From: Cyanobium sp. NS01
GTDB lineage: Bacteria; Cyanobacteriota; Cyanobacteriia; PCC-6307; Cyanobiaceae
Direction of reading: 5' to 3'
Assembly: GCF_014280235.1 (NCBI RefSeq)
Contig: NZ_CP047940.1
Location: forward strand, 744,001 to 808,000
DNA length: 64,000 nt
Position numbers and translations under genes: made by a program. The notes beneath the pieces were generated by a model. It was not told where the DNA came from. It was given only the letters and a program-made list of their open reading frames with translations, and ran no database searches. Shown here piece by piece: positions 47,062 through 55,032 of this stretch (positions within the stretch are counted from its first letter, which is position 1; each line of letters begins with the position of its first letter).

Positions 47062-47724
47062 TTATCCGCCGCCACCAGCCCGTCCCGATTTTCCGCCGCC
47101 GGCCCGGCCGCCCCGACCGGGTGAGGGCCGCCCCAGGCGGTTCAGGCGCCCCTGCTCGACAGCCGTCACCGGGCGCCACTGGCCGGGGGCCAAATCGCGC
47201 AGATTGAGCGGCTCCTGGCCATCCATCAGGTCGATGCCCACCCGCACCAGGCGCAGGGTGGGCAGCCCCACCAGGGCGGTCATGCGCCGCACCTGGCGGT
47301 TGCGGCCCTCCTGCAACTGCAGCTCCAGCCAGCTCACTGGAATCCGGGCACGCTGCCGGATCGGCGGCTGGCGCGCTGGCAGGGCGGGGTCCGCCAGTAA
47401 GCGCACCCGGGCGGGCCTGGTGCACTGTCCCTGGAGCAGCACGCCTCGGCGCAGCTGCTCCAGGGCGGCGGCGTGGTCTCTGGCCTGGCCCTCCACCTGA
47501 ACCCAGTAGCTGCGCCAGTGGCCAAAGCTGGGATCAGTGAGACGCCGCTGCAGCTGGCCGTTGTCGGTGAGCAGCAACAGGCCCTCACTGTCGGCATCGA
47601 GACGGCCGGCGGCGTAGACCCTGGGCACCGGGATGAACTCCGCCAGGCAGCGCCAGCGGCTGCCGGGCTCGGGGCTGAACTGGCTCAGCACTCCGTAGGG
47701 CTTATGGAAGAGAAGGGTGGTCAG
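47062..47724 (-). CDS. Pseudouridine synthase (RsuA/RluE family), non-canonical start
   Basis: Isomerises uridine to pseudouridine in rRNA. Motifs include FHKPYGVLSQF (N-terminal), VYAAGRLDADSEGLLLLTDNG (catalytic Asp in GRLD), YWVQVEG and LQEGRNRQVRRMTALVGLPTLRLVRVGI. The usual N-terminal block TTLLFHKPYGVL requires translation to begin upstream of the first ATG/GTG/TTG in frame. The only candidate is a CTG at 47724, since a stop closes the frame further up. A GTG at 47691 would delete that block. RluE versus RsuA cannot be settled here. Confidence 0.82.
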   Translation of the reverse strand: MTTLLFHKPYGVLSQFSPEPGSRWRCLAEFIPVPRVYAAGRLDADSEGLLLLTDNGQLQRRLTDPSFGHWRSYWVQVEGQARDHAAALEQLRRGVLLQGQCTRPARVRLLADPALPARQPPIRQRARIPVSWLELQLQEGRNRQVRRMTALVGLPTLRLVRVGIDLMDGQEPLNLRDLAPGQWRPVTAVEQGRLNRLGRPSPGRGGRAGGGKSGRAGGGG

Positions 47725-47731
47725 CTCGGCA

Positions 47732-47818
47732 TCAGGACTGGCGGGCGTTCCAGAGGTTGACCACCCCGATCGAAATCAACAGCAGGCCAAGATCCAGGCT
47801 GAGCGGAGGAAGGATCAT
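47732..47818 (-). CDS. 28-residue hydrophobic membrane micro-ORF
   Basis: Reads MILPPLSLDLGLLLIS then IGVVNLWNARQS. It is one membrane-spanning helix with a short tail. It ends 7 bp before the CTG start of the pseudouridine synthase, so it could be translated on the same message. I recognise no photosystem or cytochrome subunit. Evidence is composition and position only. Confidence 0.4.
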   Translation of the reverse strand: MILPPLSLDLGLLLISIGVVNLWNARQS

Positions 47819-47941
47819 GGCGGTGGGGCCTGGTGCAGAGGTGAGGCAGACCCTAGGCCCTGAGCCCCGCTTGCCGGCCGGGGTCGGCCCGGTGACGCCT
47901 AAGCTACAGAGAGCTGTTGCTTCGCCTGACTGCTTCGCTGC

Positions 47942-48211
47942 ATGATTGAGACCTCCGGTGTGATTGAGAAGGAACAGGGCAACGGGTTCTACCTGGTGAC
48001 CCTGGAGCAGCCCTCTGGTCACCAGTGCCTGTGCAGGGCGGCAGGCAAGCTCACCAAGTTCCGGATCAAGCTGCTGGCGGGCGACAAGGTGCTGGTGGAG
48101 ATCAGCCCCTACGACCTCACCCGCGGCCGCATCACTTACCGGGAGCGCAACGCCGGAGCCACTGGCCCCCGGGCAGGCGGCAACCGCCCCGGCGGCCCCC
48201 GGCGCCGCTGA
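47942..48211 (+). CDS. infA: Translation initiation factor IF-1
   Basis: S1/OB-fold initiation factor of 89 residues. Core: MIETSGVIEKEQGNGFYLVTLE, HQCLCRAAGKLTKFRIKLLAGDKVLVEISPYDLTRGRITYR. A Gly/Arg-rich tail (AGGNRPGGPRRR) extends beyond the usual 72 residues. It is convergent with the NTRC gene across a perfect palindrome. Confidence 0.9.
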   Translation: MIETSGVIEKEQGNGFYLVTLEQPSGHQCLCRAAGKLTKFRIKLLAGDKVLVEISPYDLTRGRITYRERNAGATGPRAGGNRPGGPRRR

Positions 48212-48237
48212 GCCTGGGCCGGCCCAGGCTCAGCGGC
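48204..48237. terminator. 34-bp perfect palindrome between infA and NTRC
   Basis: Arms GCCGCTGAGCCTGGGCC (48204-48220) and its exact inverse (48221-48237) join without a loop. The left arm contains the infA stop codon and the right arm ends one base before the NTRC stop. It is very GC-rich and lacks a U-run, so it may act as a bidirectional RNA hairpin or terminator for the convergent genes. Confidence 0.7.
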
Positions 48238-49638
48238 TCAGACCGGTACGGCCAGCAGCCCTTCGATGGCGGCCTTGAATTCGCTGCGCTGTTTCACGCC
48301 CTTGAACTGCTGCTGCAGCTCCTTGCGGAAGAACAGCTGCACGGTGGGGGTGCCGGTGACACCGGCCTGCACGGCGATCTCCTGATCGGCCTCGATGTCG
48401 ATCTCCACCCCCTGGGCGGCGCCGCCCAGCTCGTCGAGCACGCGCTTGAGCTGGGGCTTGAGCACGTGGCAGGGCCCGCAGGTGGGGGAGGTGTACACCA
48501 CCAGCAGCGGCTTGTCGCTGTCGTGATAGAGCTTGCGCAGGGCGTAGCCGCCCTTCTGCCACAGGGCGGCGGGATCGAAGTTGGCCTCATCGCTCACGGC
48601 GGTGCGCTGCGGCTCGCCCACTGTCTGCGGATCCACGGGCGTGTGGCTCACCGTGGTGGCCAGGTTGTGGTGGGTGAGCCAGCGCTCGGCGGCGAGGGCC
48701 GCCTGGCAGCCGCTGCCGGCGGCGGTGACGCCCTGGCGCCACTCGGCATCGGCCACGTCGCCGGCGGCGAACACGCCTTCAAGGCTGGTTTCGGGCCGGC
48801 CGGGGCGGGTCACCAGGTAGCCGAGGCTGTCCACCTCCAGCTGGTCTTTGACCAGGCGTGTATTGGGGGTGTGGCCGATGGCATAGAAGAGGCCTTTGAC
48901 GGCCAGCTGCTCGCGGCCGTCTGCCTGGGTGTCCTGCAGGGTGAGGGACTCCAGCCAGTCCCCGCCGTTGCAATCGAGCACCTGACGGTGCCAGTGCACG
49001 CTGATGGCGGGATTGGCCAGCACCCGATCGGCCATGGCCTTGCTGGCCCGCAGCTGGCCGGAGCGCACGATCAGGTGCACCTGGCTGCCGTACTTCGTGA
49101 GGTACACGGCCTCCTCACAGGCGGAGTCGCCGCCGCCGACCACGGCCACGGGTTCGTTGCGGAACTGGGGGGTGGCGCCGTCGCAGATGGCGCAGGCGCT
49201 GATGCCGCGGCTCCAGAACTGCTGCTCACTGGGAAGGCCCAGCCGGTTGGCGCTGGCGCCGGTGGCCAGGATCACGCTGTGGGCCATGTAGGTGGCGCCA
49301 TCGGCACTCACCCGGTAGGGCCGCTGGGAGAGGTCGATGGCGGTGGCATCGGCGAGCACCAGCTCGGTGCCCCAGCGCTCAGCCTGGGCCTTCATCCGAT
49401 CCATCAGGTCAGGGCCCAGGATCCCATCGGGAAAGCCGGGGTAGTTCTCCACGTGGGTCGTGGTCATCAGTTGACCGCCGGGGATGCCGCCGTCCTGGAA
49501 GCCGGTGATCAGCAGGGGCCGCAGGTTGGCGCGGGCGGCGTAGATGGCGGCTGTGTAGCCGGCTGGCCCGGAGCCCACGATCACCAGGTTCTCGATCTCT
49601 GGTCGGCTCTGGACGGCGGGGCTGCTCTCGGCGGACAC
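48238..49638 (-). CDS. ntrC: NTRC: NADPH-thioredoxin reductase fused to thioredoxin
   Basis: A 466-residue redox enzyme that uses NADPH to reduce its own thioredoxin domain and 2-Cys peroxiredoxins. The reductase part has LVIVGSGPAGYTAAIYAARA (FAD), SACAICDGATPQF with the redox CAIC pair, AVVGGGDSACEEAVYL (NADPH) and GVFAAGDVADAEWRQ. The thioredoxin domain follows from about residue 370 with VVYTSPTCGPCHVLKP (CGPC). CAIC is the form found in plastid-type NTRC. The symbol refers to the redox enzyme, not the nitrogen regulator. Confidence 0.93.
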   Translation of the reverse strand: MSAESSPAVQSRPEIENLVIVGSGPAGYTAAIYAARANLRPLLITGFQDGGIPGGQLMTTTHVENYPGFPDGILGPDLMDRMKAQAERWGTELVLADATAIDLSQRPYRVSADGATYMAHSVILATGASANRLGLPSEQQFWSRGISACAICDGATPQFRNEPVAVVGGGDSACEEAVYLTKYGSQVHLIVRSGQLRASKAMADRVLANPAISVHWHRQVLDCNGGDWLESLTLQDTQADGREQLAVKGLFYAIGHTPNTRLVKDQLEVDSLGYLVTRPGRPETSLEGVFAAGDVADAEWRQGVTAAGSGCQAALAAERWLTHHNLATTVSHTPVDPQTVGEPQRTAVSDEANFDPAALWQKGGYALRKLYHDSDKPLLVVYTSPTCGPCHVLKPQLKRVLDELGGAAQGVEIDIEADQEIAVQAGVTGTPTVQLFFRKELQQQFKGVKQRSEFKAAIEGLLAVPV

Positions 49639-49694
49639 GGCTTAGGCGGAATGACTATGAGTTGCAGCCTAGGTGACGGGGCGGCCTGCTGCGC

Positions 49695-49931
49695 TCAGAG
49701 CTCCAGGATGCCGTCGATCTCAGGGTTCACGGCCTTGCCCAGGTTGTTGGGCACCATCAGCATGCCCAGCTCCAGCACCTGGGGATGGTCTTCCACGCCC
49801 AGCAGCCATTCGCGGAACTCCTCCGTGAGGGCGTAACTCTCTTCGTAATGCTCCAGAGCATCGAGGGTGGCCCGGCGGGCGAGGGCCCAGCTCACGGCAA
49901 CGGTGAGTCGGCGGTTCAGTGGAGCATCCAT
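49695..49931 (-). CDS. Small conserved hypothetical protein
   Basis: A 78-residue soluble protein. Helical segments VAVSWALARRATLDALEHYEE and TEEFREWLLG are followed by DHPQVLELGMLMVPNNLGKAV. No known domain is evident. It lies 56 bp upstream of the NTRC gene on the same strand. Its start is followed upstream by 167 bp without genes. Confidence 0.55.
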   Translation of the reverse strand: MDAPLNRRLTVAVSWALARRATLDALEHYEESYALTEEFREWLLGVEDHPQVLELGMLMVPNNLGKAVNPEIDGILEL

Positions 49932-50098
49932 GATCCCGACTCACATTCCGTTTGTGGCACCACGTTGGCGGCTGCCGAGCCGAATTGAGGTAGTGGTTGA
50001 CACAACGTCGTGAACGCTTCGCCCCTTTGGCCGATTTTGGCAAGTGTTTTGCGCAAATCCGTACAGGTTTGTGGTGAAGGGTCGCTCGGCTGGGCCTT

Positions 50099-51607
50099 TC
50101 AGGCGGGCCGCTTCAGAAAACCGGGCAGCTCGGGCCCTCGCAGATGCAGCATCTCGCCCGCCTCTTGGCGAATCGCCTCCAGCGGCAGCTGGCCCCCCGC
50201 GGTCTGGCCCGCCCCAGCCGCTGCCGCTGGCGTGGAGCGGCTCCGCAGCAGATAGGGCTCACTCAACGACCAGCTGCGGGCGTAGCTGATCAGCAGGGGA
50301 TCGGCGGGGGCAAACACATAGGAGGGGTGGCGCGGAATGGCTTCCAGGGAGGCCCGGCTGGCCTCCATGCGCACGGCCCGGGTGATCGCCTGAACGAAGC
50401 GGCTGCGGGTCACCACGGTGGTGAGGTAGGCCACCACCCGCAGCCGGGGGGCATCGAAGCCCTCGGCACACATGTCGATGCTCACCAGCCAGTCGGCCTC
50501 CCCCGCCTGAAAGGCCGCCAGCCGCTCCGCCGCCTGGGGATCCTGGGAGTGCACCAGATGCACCCGATCGCCCTGCTCCCGCAGCAGGGCGCTGAGCTGG
50601 CCGGCATGGGCGATGTCGCGGGCGATCACCAGCCCGCCCGCCTCGGGGTGCTCGCGCCGCACCCGTTCGAGGCGATCGCGGGCGCGCAGCAGCAGCCGCA
50701 GGGCGATGCTGCTGGAATCACCCAGGCGGATGGCCCGCCGCAGGTTGCGGGCCCGCCAGCTCTCGCGGGCCTCGGCCGAGAGGGGCGAGGTTTCGGTGTC
50801 GCCGTGCTGCAGCGGTTTGGCCTCGATCGGGCGGCCATGTTCCACCCAGCCGTCCTGGAAGCGGAACTCCAGCGGCCTCACATCGCCGGCGGCGATCAGG
50901 GCCCGGGGCTCCACGCTCAGATCGGGGCGGATGTGCTCCACCGTTTGATCGCCCTGGCGCTCCTGAATGCGGCGGGCGGCGCAGAAGGCCAGGTTGTCGG
51001 CGCGGAAGGGGGTGCCGGTGAGGCCCAGCCGCAGGGCGGCACCGGCGGTGAGTCGGCTGAAGGCCTGGCCCCAGGCTGCCGCCTCGGGTTCCTCCGGATC
51101 GATGCCGAGGTGGTGCACCTCATCGGCGATCGCCAGCCAGCGGCCCCCTCCGATCGCGCCTGGCCCATCGGCGCTCCAGGGGTCGCTCCAGGCGGCCTCG
51201 AGGCGCTGGCGGTAGCGGGCGGCGGCCTGGTAGCTGAGCACCAGGCCCTGCCGGGCTTCTCCGGCCTGGGGGGGCGCCAGCTCGTCGTCGGGGCTCCAGA
51301 GCTGCAGCTGCATCCCCAGACGCACGGCGGCCGCCTGCCATTGGCTGGCGATCGTGGTGCGGTGGCAGAACACCAGCAGGTGATCCAGCCGTCCCTCCGC
51401 CTGGAGGCGCTCAAAGCTGAGCAGGGCGCCGAGGGTCTTGCCGGCGCCGGGGCCGGCGTGGATCAGCACGTCCTGGCCGCCAGCGGCTGCCTGCACCAGG
51501 CGGGCACGCAACAGCTGGATCAGCTGGCTCTGCCACTGGCGCGGGCGGATCGGGCAGGCCGCGGCCGAACCGTTCCCCGCAGACATGGTGAAGGAGGGGT
51601 GGGCCAT
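50099..51607 (-). CDS. DEAD/DEAH-type superfamily 2 helicase
   Basis: A 502-residue SF2 ATPase. Motif I is IHAGPGAGKTLGALLSFERL, motif II is WLAIADEVHHLG (DEVH), motif III is LGLTGTPFRAD, and the C-terminal half has WLVSIDMCAEGFDAPRL and FVQAITRAVR (motif VI-like). N-terminal RPRQWQSQLIQLLRARLV suits a Q-motif position. It lacks other recognised domains. A repair or defence role is possible, as for other standalone SF2 enzymes, but nothing around it is defence-related. ATG 51607 is the natural start. Confidence 0.85.
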   Translation of the reverse strand: MAHPSFTMSAGNGSAAACPIRPRQWQSQLIQLLRARLVQAAAGGQDVLIHAGPGAGKTLGALLSFERLQAEGRLDHLLVFCHRTTIASQWQAAAVRLGMQLQLWSPDDELAPPQAGEARQGLVLSYQAAARYRQRLEAAWSDPWSADGPGAIGGGRWLAIADEVHHLGIDPEEPEAAAWGQAFSRLTAGAALRLGLTGTPFRADNLAFCAARRIQERQGDQTVEHIRPDLSVEPRALIAAGDVRPLEFRFQDGWVEHGRPIEAKPLQHGDTETSPLSAEARESWRARNLRRAIRLGDSSSIALRLLLRARDRLERVRREHPEAGGLVIARDIAHAGQLSALLREQGDRVHLVHSQDPQAAERLAAFQAGEADWLVSIDMCAEGFDAPRLRVVAYLTTVVTRSRFVQAITRAVRMEASRASLEAIPRHPSYVFAPADPLLISYARSWSLSEPYLLRSRSTPAAAAGAGQTAGGQLPLEAIRQEAGEMLHLRGPELPGFLKRPA

Positions 51608-51747
51608 GGCACTCCTGGAGCCTGCATTGTCCCCGAAACGGCCCAGAACGCTCCTATCCCAAAACGCCCTTACAGGTAAGTGTTCTCGCTGATGGGCAGG
51701 TTCTGCAGGCTGGCTAGCTTCCGGGTGAGCGGCAGTCGAGCGCGGCC

Positions 51748-51927
51748 ATGGTTCCCCCACCCCGGATGCCGATCGCCTCGTCGGCGTGGCGACGTCGCCA
51801 CCTGGAGCTCTGCTGGCTGCTGGATTGCGACATCGACCCGCTGATCCTGCGGGCCCGCCTGCTGCACCGCTACCAGGCCGAAGCCCTGGCCCGCTGCATC
51901 GAGCAGGAATTGCTGCCGATTGTGTAG
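51748..51927 (+). CDS. Small conserved hypothetical protein (59 residues)
   Basis: Short ORF (ATG 51748 to TAG 51927) reading MVPPPRMPIASSAWRRRHLE then LCWLLDCDIDPLILRARLLH and RYQAEALARCIEQELLPIV. The sequence is an ordered amphipathic helical protein, not GC noise, and its codon usage matches its neighbours. It is divergent from the helicase (140 bp between starts) and 120 bp upstream of pntA. Function is unknown. Confidence 0.55.
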   Translation: MVPPPRMPIASSAWRRRHLELCWLLDCDIDPLILRARLLHRYQAEALARCIEQELLPIV

Positions 51928-51995
51928 TGACGCCGATCCGCTGGTGTGTCCCGAGCCTGCCAGGTGGGCATGCCCGCACATTGACCCCAAATCCG

Positions 51996-52026
51996 TTGCC
52001 GCCTCCTGCAACTGGCTTCCTAATAC
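51996..52026 (+). promoter_or_regulatory. Candidate promoter for the pnt genes
   Basis: TAATAC at 52021-52026 is a good -10 hexamer ahead of the pntA start. TTGCCG at 51996-52001 is a possible -35 but the 19-bp spacing is long. Confidence 0.3.
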
Positions 52027-52049
52027 AGACAGGACCATGTGCAGCGCCG

Positions 52050-53237
52050 GTGTCCCAGTCTCCCCCCCAGCTCCTGATTCCGCGGGAAGTCCGCCCCGGG
52101 GAGGCGCGGGTGGCCGCCACTCCCGAAACCGTGCAGCGACTCAGCGCCAAGGGCCTGAGCATCGCCGTGGAGGCCGGGGCCGGTGAAGCCTCGGGCTACG
52201 GCGATCAGGCCTATGCCACGGCCGGCGCCGAACTCCTGGCGGCTGACGCTCCCAGCTGGGAGCACCTCGATGGGGTGCTGTGCGTGCAGTCCCCCTCCCA
52301 GGAGCGCCTGGAGCAGCTGCGCCCCGGCGCCGTGCTGGTGGGCCTGCTGGCCCCCTACGGCGCCGACGCCCTGGTGGGAGCCCTCAACCGCCGTCAGGTG
52401 TCGGCCCTGGCCATGGAGCTGCTGCCCCGCACCAGCCGTGCCCAGACCATGGACGTGCTCTCCTCCCAGGCCAACATCGCCGGCTACAAGGCGGTGCTGC
52501 TGGCGGCGGCGGCCCTGGATCGCTACGTGCCGATGCTGATGACGGCCGCCGGCACGATCCAGCCGGCCCGCACCCTGATCCTCGGTGCCGGCGTGGCGGG
52601 CCTCCAGGCCCTGGCCACAGCCCGCCGTCTCGGTTCGGTGGTGTATGTGAGCGATGTGCGCGCCGCCGCCCGCGAACAGGTGGAGTCTCTGGGAGGGCGC
52701 TTTGTGGCGCCGCCTGAGCGGGATGAGGCCCCGGGCGAGGCGGGCGGCTATGCGAAGGCGGCCAGCGAGGCCTTCCTGGCTGCCCAGCGCCAGCAGCTCG
52801 AAGAGCAGCTCGCCCAGGCCGACATGGTGATCTGCACGGCCCAGGTGCCCGGCCGGCCGGCGCCGCGGCTGATCAGCGAGGCGATGCTGGAGCGGCTGCG
52901 TCCCGGGGCGGTGGTGGTGGATCTGGCCGTGGGCCAGGGCGGCAACTGCGCCTGCACCGTGCCCGGCCAGACCGTGCTGCGCCACGGCGTGCAGCTGATC
53001 GGCGCCGATGCCCTGCCGAGCAGCGTGCCCAACCACGCCAGTGCCCTCTATGCCCGCAACGTGGCGGCCCTGCTGGAGCATCTGCTCAGCCTGAACCCGC
53101 CGCCCGGCGCCAGCTTCGGTTTTGATCGGGAGGATCCGATCGTGGCGGGCTGCCTGATCACCCATGGGGGCCGCTGCTGGCGCCCCGATGTGGTGGGCGT
53201 GGCCACCGATGAACCCCAGCTGGCGGGGGTGGCCTGA
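52050..53237 (+). CDS. pntAA: NAD(P) transhydrogenase subunit alpha part 1
   Basis: Soluble NAD(H)-binding domain dI of proton-translocating transhydrogenase. Motifs include IPREVRPGEARVAATPETVQRL, AMELLPRTSRAQTMDVLSSQANIAGYKAVLLAA and the Rossmann ILGAGVAGLQALATARRLG. The start is GTG 52050 (MSQSPPQLLIPRE), because upstream frames do not offer an ATG in register. The stop shares a base with the next start (TGATG). Transhydrogenation here balances NADPH against the membrane proton gradient. Confidence 0.95.
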   Translation: MSQSPPQLLIPREVRPGEARVAATPETVQRLSAKGLSIAVEAGAGEASGYGDQAYATAGAELLAADAPSWEHLDGVLCVQSPSQERLEQLRPGAVLVGLLAPYGADALVGALNRRQVSALAMELLPRTSRAQTMDVLSSQANIAGYKAVLLAAAALDRYVPMLMTAAGTIQPARTLILGAGVAGLQALATARRLGSVVYVSDVRAAAREQVESLGGRFVAPPERDEAPGEAGGYAKAASEAFLAAQRQQLEEQLAQADMVICTAQVPGRPAPRLISEAMLERLRPGAVVVDLAVGQGGNCACTVPGQTVLRHGVQLIGADALPSSVPNHASALYARNVAALLEHLLSLNPPPGASFGFDREDPIVAGCLITHGGRCWRPDVVGVATDEPQLAGVA

Positions 53238-53524
53238 TGGGCAGCCTCTCCGAATCGCTCTGGGTGCTGCTGCTCGGCAGCCTGCTGGGGCTGGAACTGA
53301 TCGGCAAGGTGCCCCCCACCCTGCACACGCCCCTGATGAGCGGCGCCAACGCCATCAGCGGCATCACCGTGCTGGCCTCGCTCACCCTGATTGCCCAGGC
53401 CGGGGATGCCCCGGTGCTGCTGTTGCTGGGCTCCCTCTCCCTGGGCTTCGCCCTGTTCAACGTGGTGGGCGGCTTCCTGGTGACCGACCGCATGCTGGCG
53501 ATGTTCGCCCGCAAACCGCGTTGA
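53237..53524 (+). CDS. pntAB: NAD(P) transhydrogenase subunit alpha part 2
   Basis: Membrane part of the alpha subunit, 95 residues, with three predicted helices: SLWVLLLGSLLGLELIG, ISGITVLASLTLIAQAG and VLLLLGSLSLGFALFNVVGGFLVTD. In E. coli these regions are one chain with dI; separation is typical in cyanobacteria. It lies between pntAA and pntB. Confidence 0.93.
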   Translation: MGSLSESLWVLLLGSLLGLELIGKVPPTLHTPLMSGANAISGITVLASLTLIAQAGDAPVLLLLGSLSLGFALFNVVGGFLVTDRMLAMFARKPR

Positions 53525-53555
53525 ACCGACTCCCCTTCCCTACCGCCCGAACCTG

Positions 53556-54983
53556 ATGGACACCCTGAGCGCCGCGTTTCCCGTGGTGATCGACCTGGCT
53601 GCCGTGCTGCTGCTCGCCCTGGGCCTCAAGGGCCTGGCCAAGGTGCGCTCGGCCCGCTCCGCCAATGGCCTGGCCGCCCTGGCCATGGGGCTGGCGGTGG
53701 CTGGGTTGCTGATCCAGCTGCGCCCGGCGCCGATCGCCTGGGCGGGCATCGCCGCCGGCGCCGCCGTGGGTGGTCTCGCTGGGCTGATCACCGCCCGCCG
53801 GGTGCCGATGACGGCCATGCCCGAAATGGTCGCCCTGTTCAATGGCTGCGGTGGCCTCTCCTCGCTGCTGGTGGCCGTGGGGGTGGCGCTGTTCCGCGCC
53901 GATGCTTCCAACCTGGTGTCCCAGGTGTCGATTGCCATCTCGGTGGTGGTGGGGTCGATCACCTTCAGTGGCTCGATCGTGGCCATGGCCAAGCTGCAGG
54001 GCTGGCTGGGCACGCCGGGCTGGACCCAGAGCGGCCTGCGCCACGGGGTGAACGTCGCCCTGGCGGCGGTGGCGCTGGGGTCGGCGGTGCTGCTGAGCAG
54101 CTTCGGCGGCCCCACGCTGCTGGCCGTGCTGGTGGCCAGCTCCTGCCTGCTCGGCATCGGCCTCACCCTGCCGATCGGCGGCGCCGACATGCCGGTGGTG
54201 ATCTCGCTGCTGAACAGCTACTCGGGCGTGGCGGCGGCGGCGGCGGGCTTCGTGGTGGGCAGCCAGCTGCTGATCGTGGCCGGCGCCATGGTGGGCTCGG
54301 CCGGTCTGATCCTCACCCAGGTGATGTGCACCGCCATGAATCGCTCCCTGGTGAGCGTGCTGTTCGGCGGCGCCCTGGGGGTGGCGGCCAAGGTGGGCGG
54401 CGGCGGCAGCGAGGCCGGCTACACCCGCATTACCAGCTGCAGCCCCGAGGAGTGCGCTCTGGCCCTGGAGAACGCCGAGCGGGTGGTGTTCGTGCCCGGC
54501 TACGGGCTGGCCGTGGCCCAGGCCCAGCACGCCCTGCGGGAGCTGGCCAAGGTGCTGGAGGCCAATGGCACCGAGGTGAACTATGCGATTCATCCCGTGG
54601 CGGGTCGCATGCCCGGTCACATGAACGTGCTGCTGGCCGAGGCCGATGTGCCCTACGAGCAGCTGCAGGAGATGGACGCCATCAATCCCGAGTTCCCTCG
54701 CACGGATGTGGCGATCGTGCTCGGCGCCAACGACGTGGTGAACCCCGACGCCAAGACCGATCCTGCCAGCCCCCTCTACGGCATGCCGGTGCTGGAGGTG
54801 GACCAGGCCCGCCAGGTGTTCGTGGTGAAGCGCAGCCTCGGCGCCGGCTACGCCGGCATTGCCAATGGCCTGTTCGAGCTGCCCCAGACGGCGATGGTGT
54901 TCGGCGACGCCAAGGTGGTGCTCAACGGCCTGCTGTCGGAACTGCGGGAGCTGGGGGTGGGGCGGCAGAAGGTGGCGTCCTGA
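53556..54983 (+). CDS. pntB: NAD(P) transhydrogenase subunit beta
   Basis: Beta subunit of 475 residues. The N-terminal half is membrane domain II with several helices (AAVLLLALGLKGLAKV, SIAISVVVGSITFSGSIVAM, HGVNVALAAVALGSAVLL). The C-terminal NADP-binding domain III has VFVPGYGLAVAQAQHALRELA, YAIHPVAGRMPGHMNVLLAEA and IVLGANDVVNPDAKTDPASP. It is the last gene of the pnt set. Confidence 0.96.
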   Translation: MDTLSAAFPVVIDLAAVLLLALGLKGLAKVRSARSANGLAALAMGLAVAGLLIQLRPAPIAWAGIAAGAAVGGLAGLITARRVPMTAMPEMVALFNGCGGLSSLLVAVGVALFRADASNLVSQVSIAISVVVGSITFSGSIVAMAKLQGWLGTPGWTQSGLRHGVNVALAAVALGSAVLLSSFGGPTLLAVLVASSCLLGIGLTLPIGGADMPVVISLLNSYSGVAAAAAGFVVGSQLLIVAGAMVGSAGLILTQVMCTAMNRSLVSVLFGGALGVAAKVGGGGSEAGYTRITSCSPEECALALENAERVVFVPGYGLAVAQAQHALRELAKVLEANGTEVNYAIHPVAGRMPGHMNVLLAEADVPYEQLQEMDAINPEFPRTDVAIVLGANDVVNPDAKTDPASPLYGMPVLEVDQARQVFVVKRSLGAGYAGIANGLFELPQTAMVFGDAKVVLNGLLSELRELGVGRQKVAS

Positions 54984-55032
54984 GCCGGGGGCGCCATGGC
55001 TTGAGGATGTCCCGGTCCGGCTGCTGATCCCG

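Noticed and set aside
48025-49836. Long + strand frame opposite the NTRC gene
   Set aside because: Antisense of a complete, motif-rich NTRC gene; typical of high-GC codon bias.
50055-50070. Imperfect palindrome AAATCCGTACAGGTTT
   Set aside because: Too short and too imperfect to assign to LexA, NtcA or another known regulator.
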